Assembly (NCBI GenBank): GCA_963971285.1 | Contig: OZ020254.1 | Location: 10,602,001-10,666,000 of the forward strand | Length of the DNA: 64,000 nucleotides | From: Astropecten irregularis | Taxonomy: Eukaryota; Echinodermata; Asteroidea; Paxillosida; Astropectinidae | Direction: 5' to 3' | In this document: one piece after another, positions 63,733 through 64,000 of the stretch | Layout of the letters: each line of letters opens with the position of its first letter | How positions within the stretch are numbered: position 1 is the first letter of the stretch | Position numbers and translations under genes: made by a program | Notes under the pieces: model-generated | What the model saw: the letters and a program-made list of their open reading frames with translations, nothing else | Database searches by the model: none | What the model was told of the DNA's origin: nothing

Positions 63733-64000
63733 AAGGTATTATCATACTTTGGTATAAGAAACCAAAACAAAATGTTCACAGATTTACGTATAACTTACAG
63801 GGAATGAAGATGGTGGTGGTAGAAACCTACCGTTAAAATGTTTCCGCCTGAAATGGTGTATTTATCCAGAAATTAGTCAAACAACGACCAAAAATCTTTT
63901 TGATCTTTTAAACGATCAAAAATAAAAGAGAAAAGACTTAAGAAATACTGTGGCTGTTTTCATTGTTTTCTAAAAAAGTGGCCACCGTATGGGACCGAAA
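63733..64000. mobile_element. MITE family A, copy 9 (cut by window end)
   Basis: Left end AAGGTATTATCATACTTTGG after TA, then the full internal order of the family to GTGGCCACCGTATGGGACC at the window edge. Confidence 0.85.

Overview
This is animal genomic DNA: intron-rich, AT-leaning and full of short DNA-transposon relics. It carries three recognisable protein-coding genes. Their proteins are close to the human versions, but introns and intergenic DNA are packed with MITE-like repeats unlike vertebrate ones. An invertebrate deuterostome fits best. My impression from the repeats is an echinoderm, possibly a sea star, but I could not verify this. Orthology calls rest on recalled family sequences and on reading frames that stay open and in phase across every splice junction.

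Layout. (1) 7.3-32.9 kb, + strand: 24 coding exons of WDR11, a two-propeller WD-repeat protein of Golgi/endosome trafficking and ciliogenesis. The first coding exon (about 30 residues) was not found, so 1-7.3 kb is intron 1 or upstream DNA. All introns are GT-AG except the last, which has the hallmarks of a U12-type AT-AC intron. (2) 35.9-40.8 kb, - strand: a complete nine-exon sideroflexin gene, SFXN2-like (333 aa), tail-to-tail with WDR11. (3) 42.4-49.2 kb, + strand: a complete five-exon ARL3 gene (187 aa), head-to-head with SFXN2 across 1.6 kb. The same divergent ARL3/SFXN2 pair exists in human 10q24. (4) 49.2-64 kb: a possible long ARL3 3' UTR up to about 52.6 kb, then intergenic DNA with repeats, a decayed LINE end and simple repeats, and no gene I can support.

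Repeats dominate the non-coding sequence. At least a dozen families recur: a Tc1/mariner-like MITE flanked by TA (nine copies plus a 74-bp derivative), a ~240-bp MITE with ends reading GGGGCCAATTTCAT (seven copies), hAT-like and Harbinger-like MITEs with 8-bp and TTA duplications, a tRNA-derived SINE with a perfect 15-bp duplication just upstream of WDR11 exon 17, and three decayed LINE 3' ends. A 2.1-kb foldback element with ~450-bp inverted arms sits in ARL3 intron 1, and two large hairpins lie in the SFXN2/ARL3 promoter interval. Two small insertions carry hammerhead-ribozyme-like cores, one with good stems II and III. Two minisatellites (38-bp and 13-bp units) in WDR11 introns create long spurious ORFs.

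Functionally, WDR11 and ARL3 both act in ciliary biology, whereas SFXN2 is a mitochondrial carrier; the SFXN2/ARL3 pair probably shares a bidirectional promoter.
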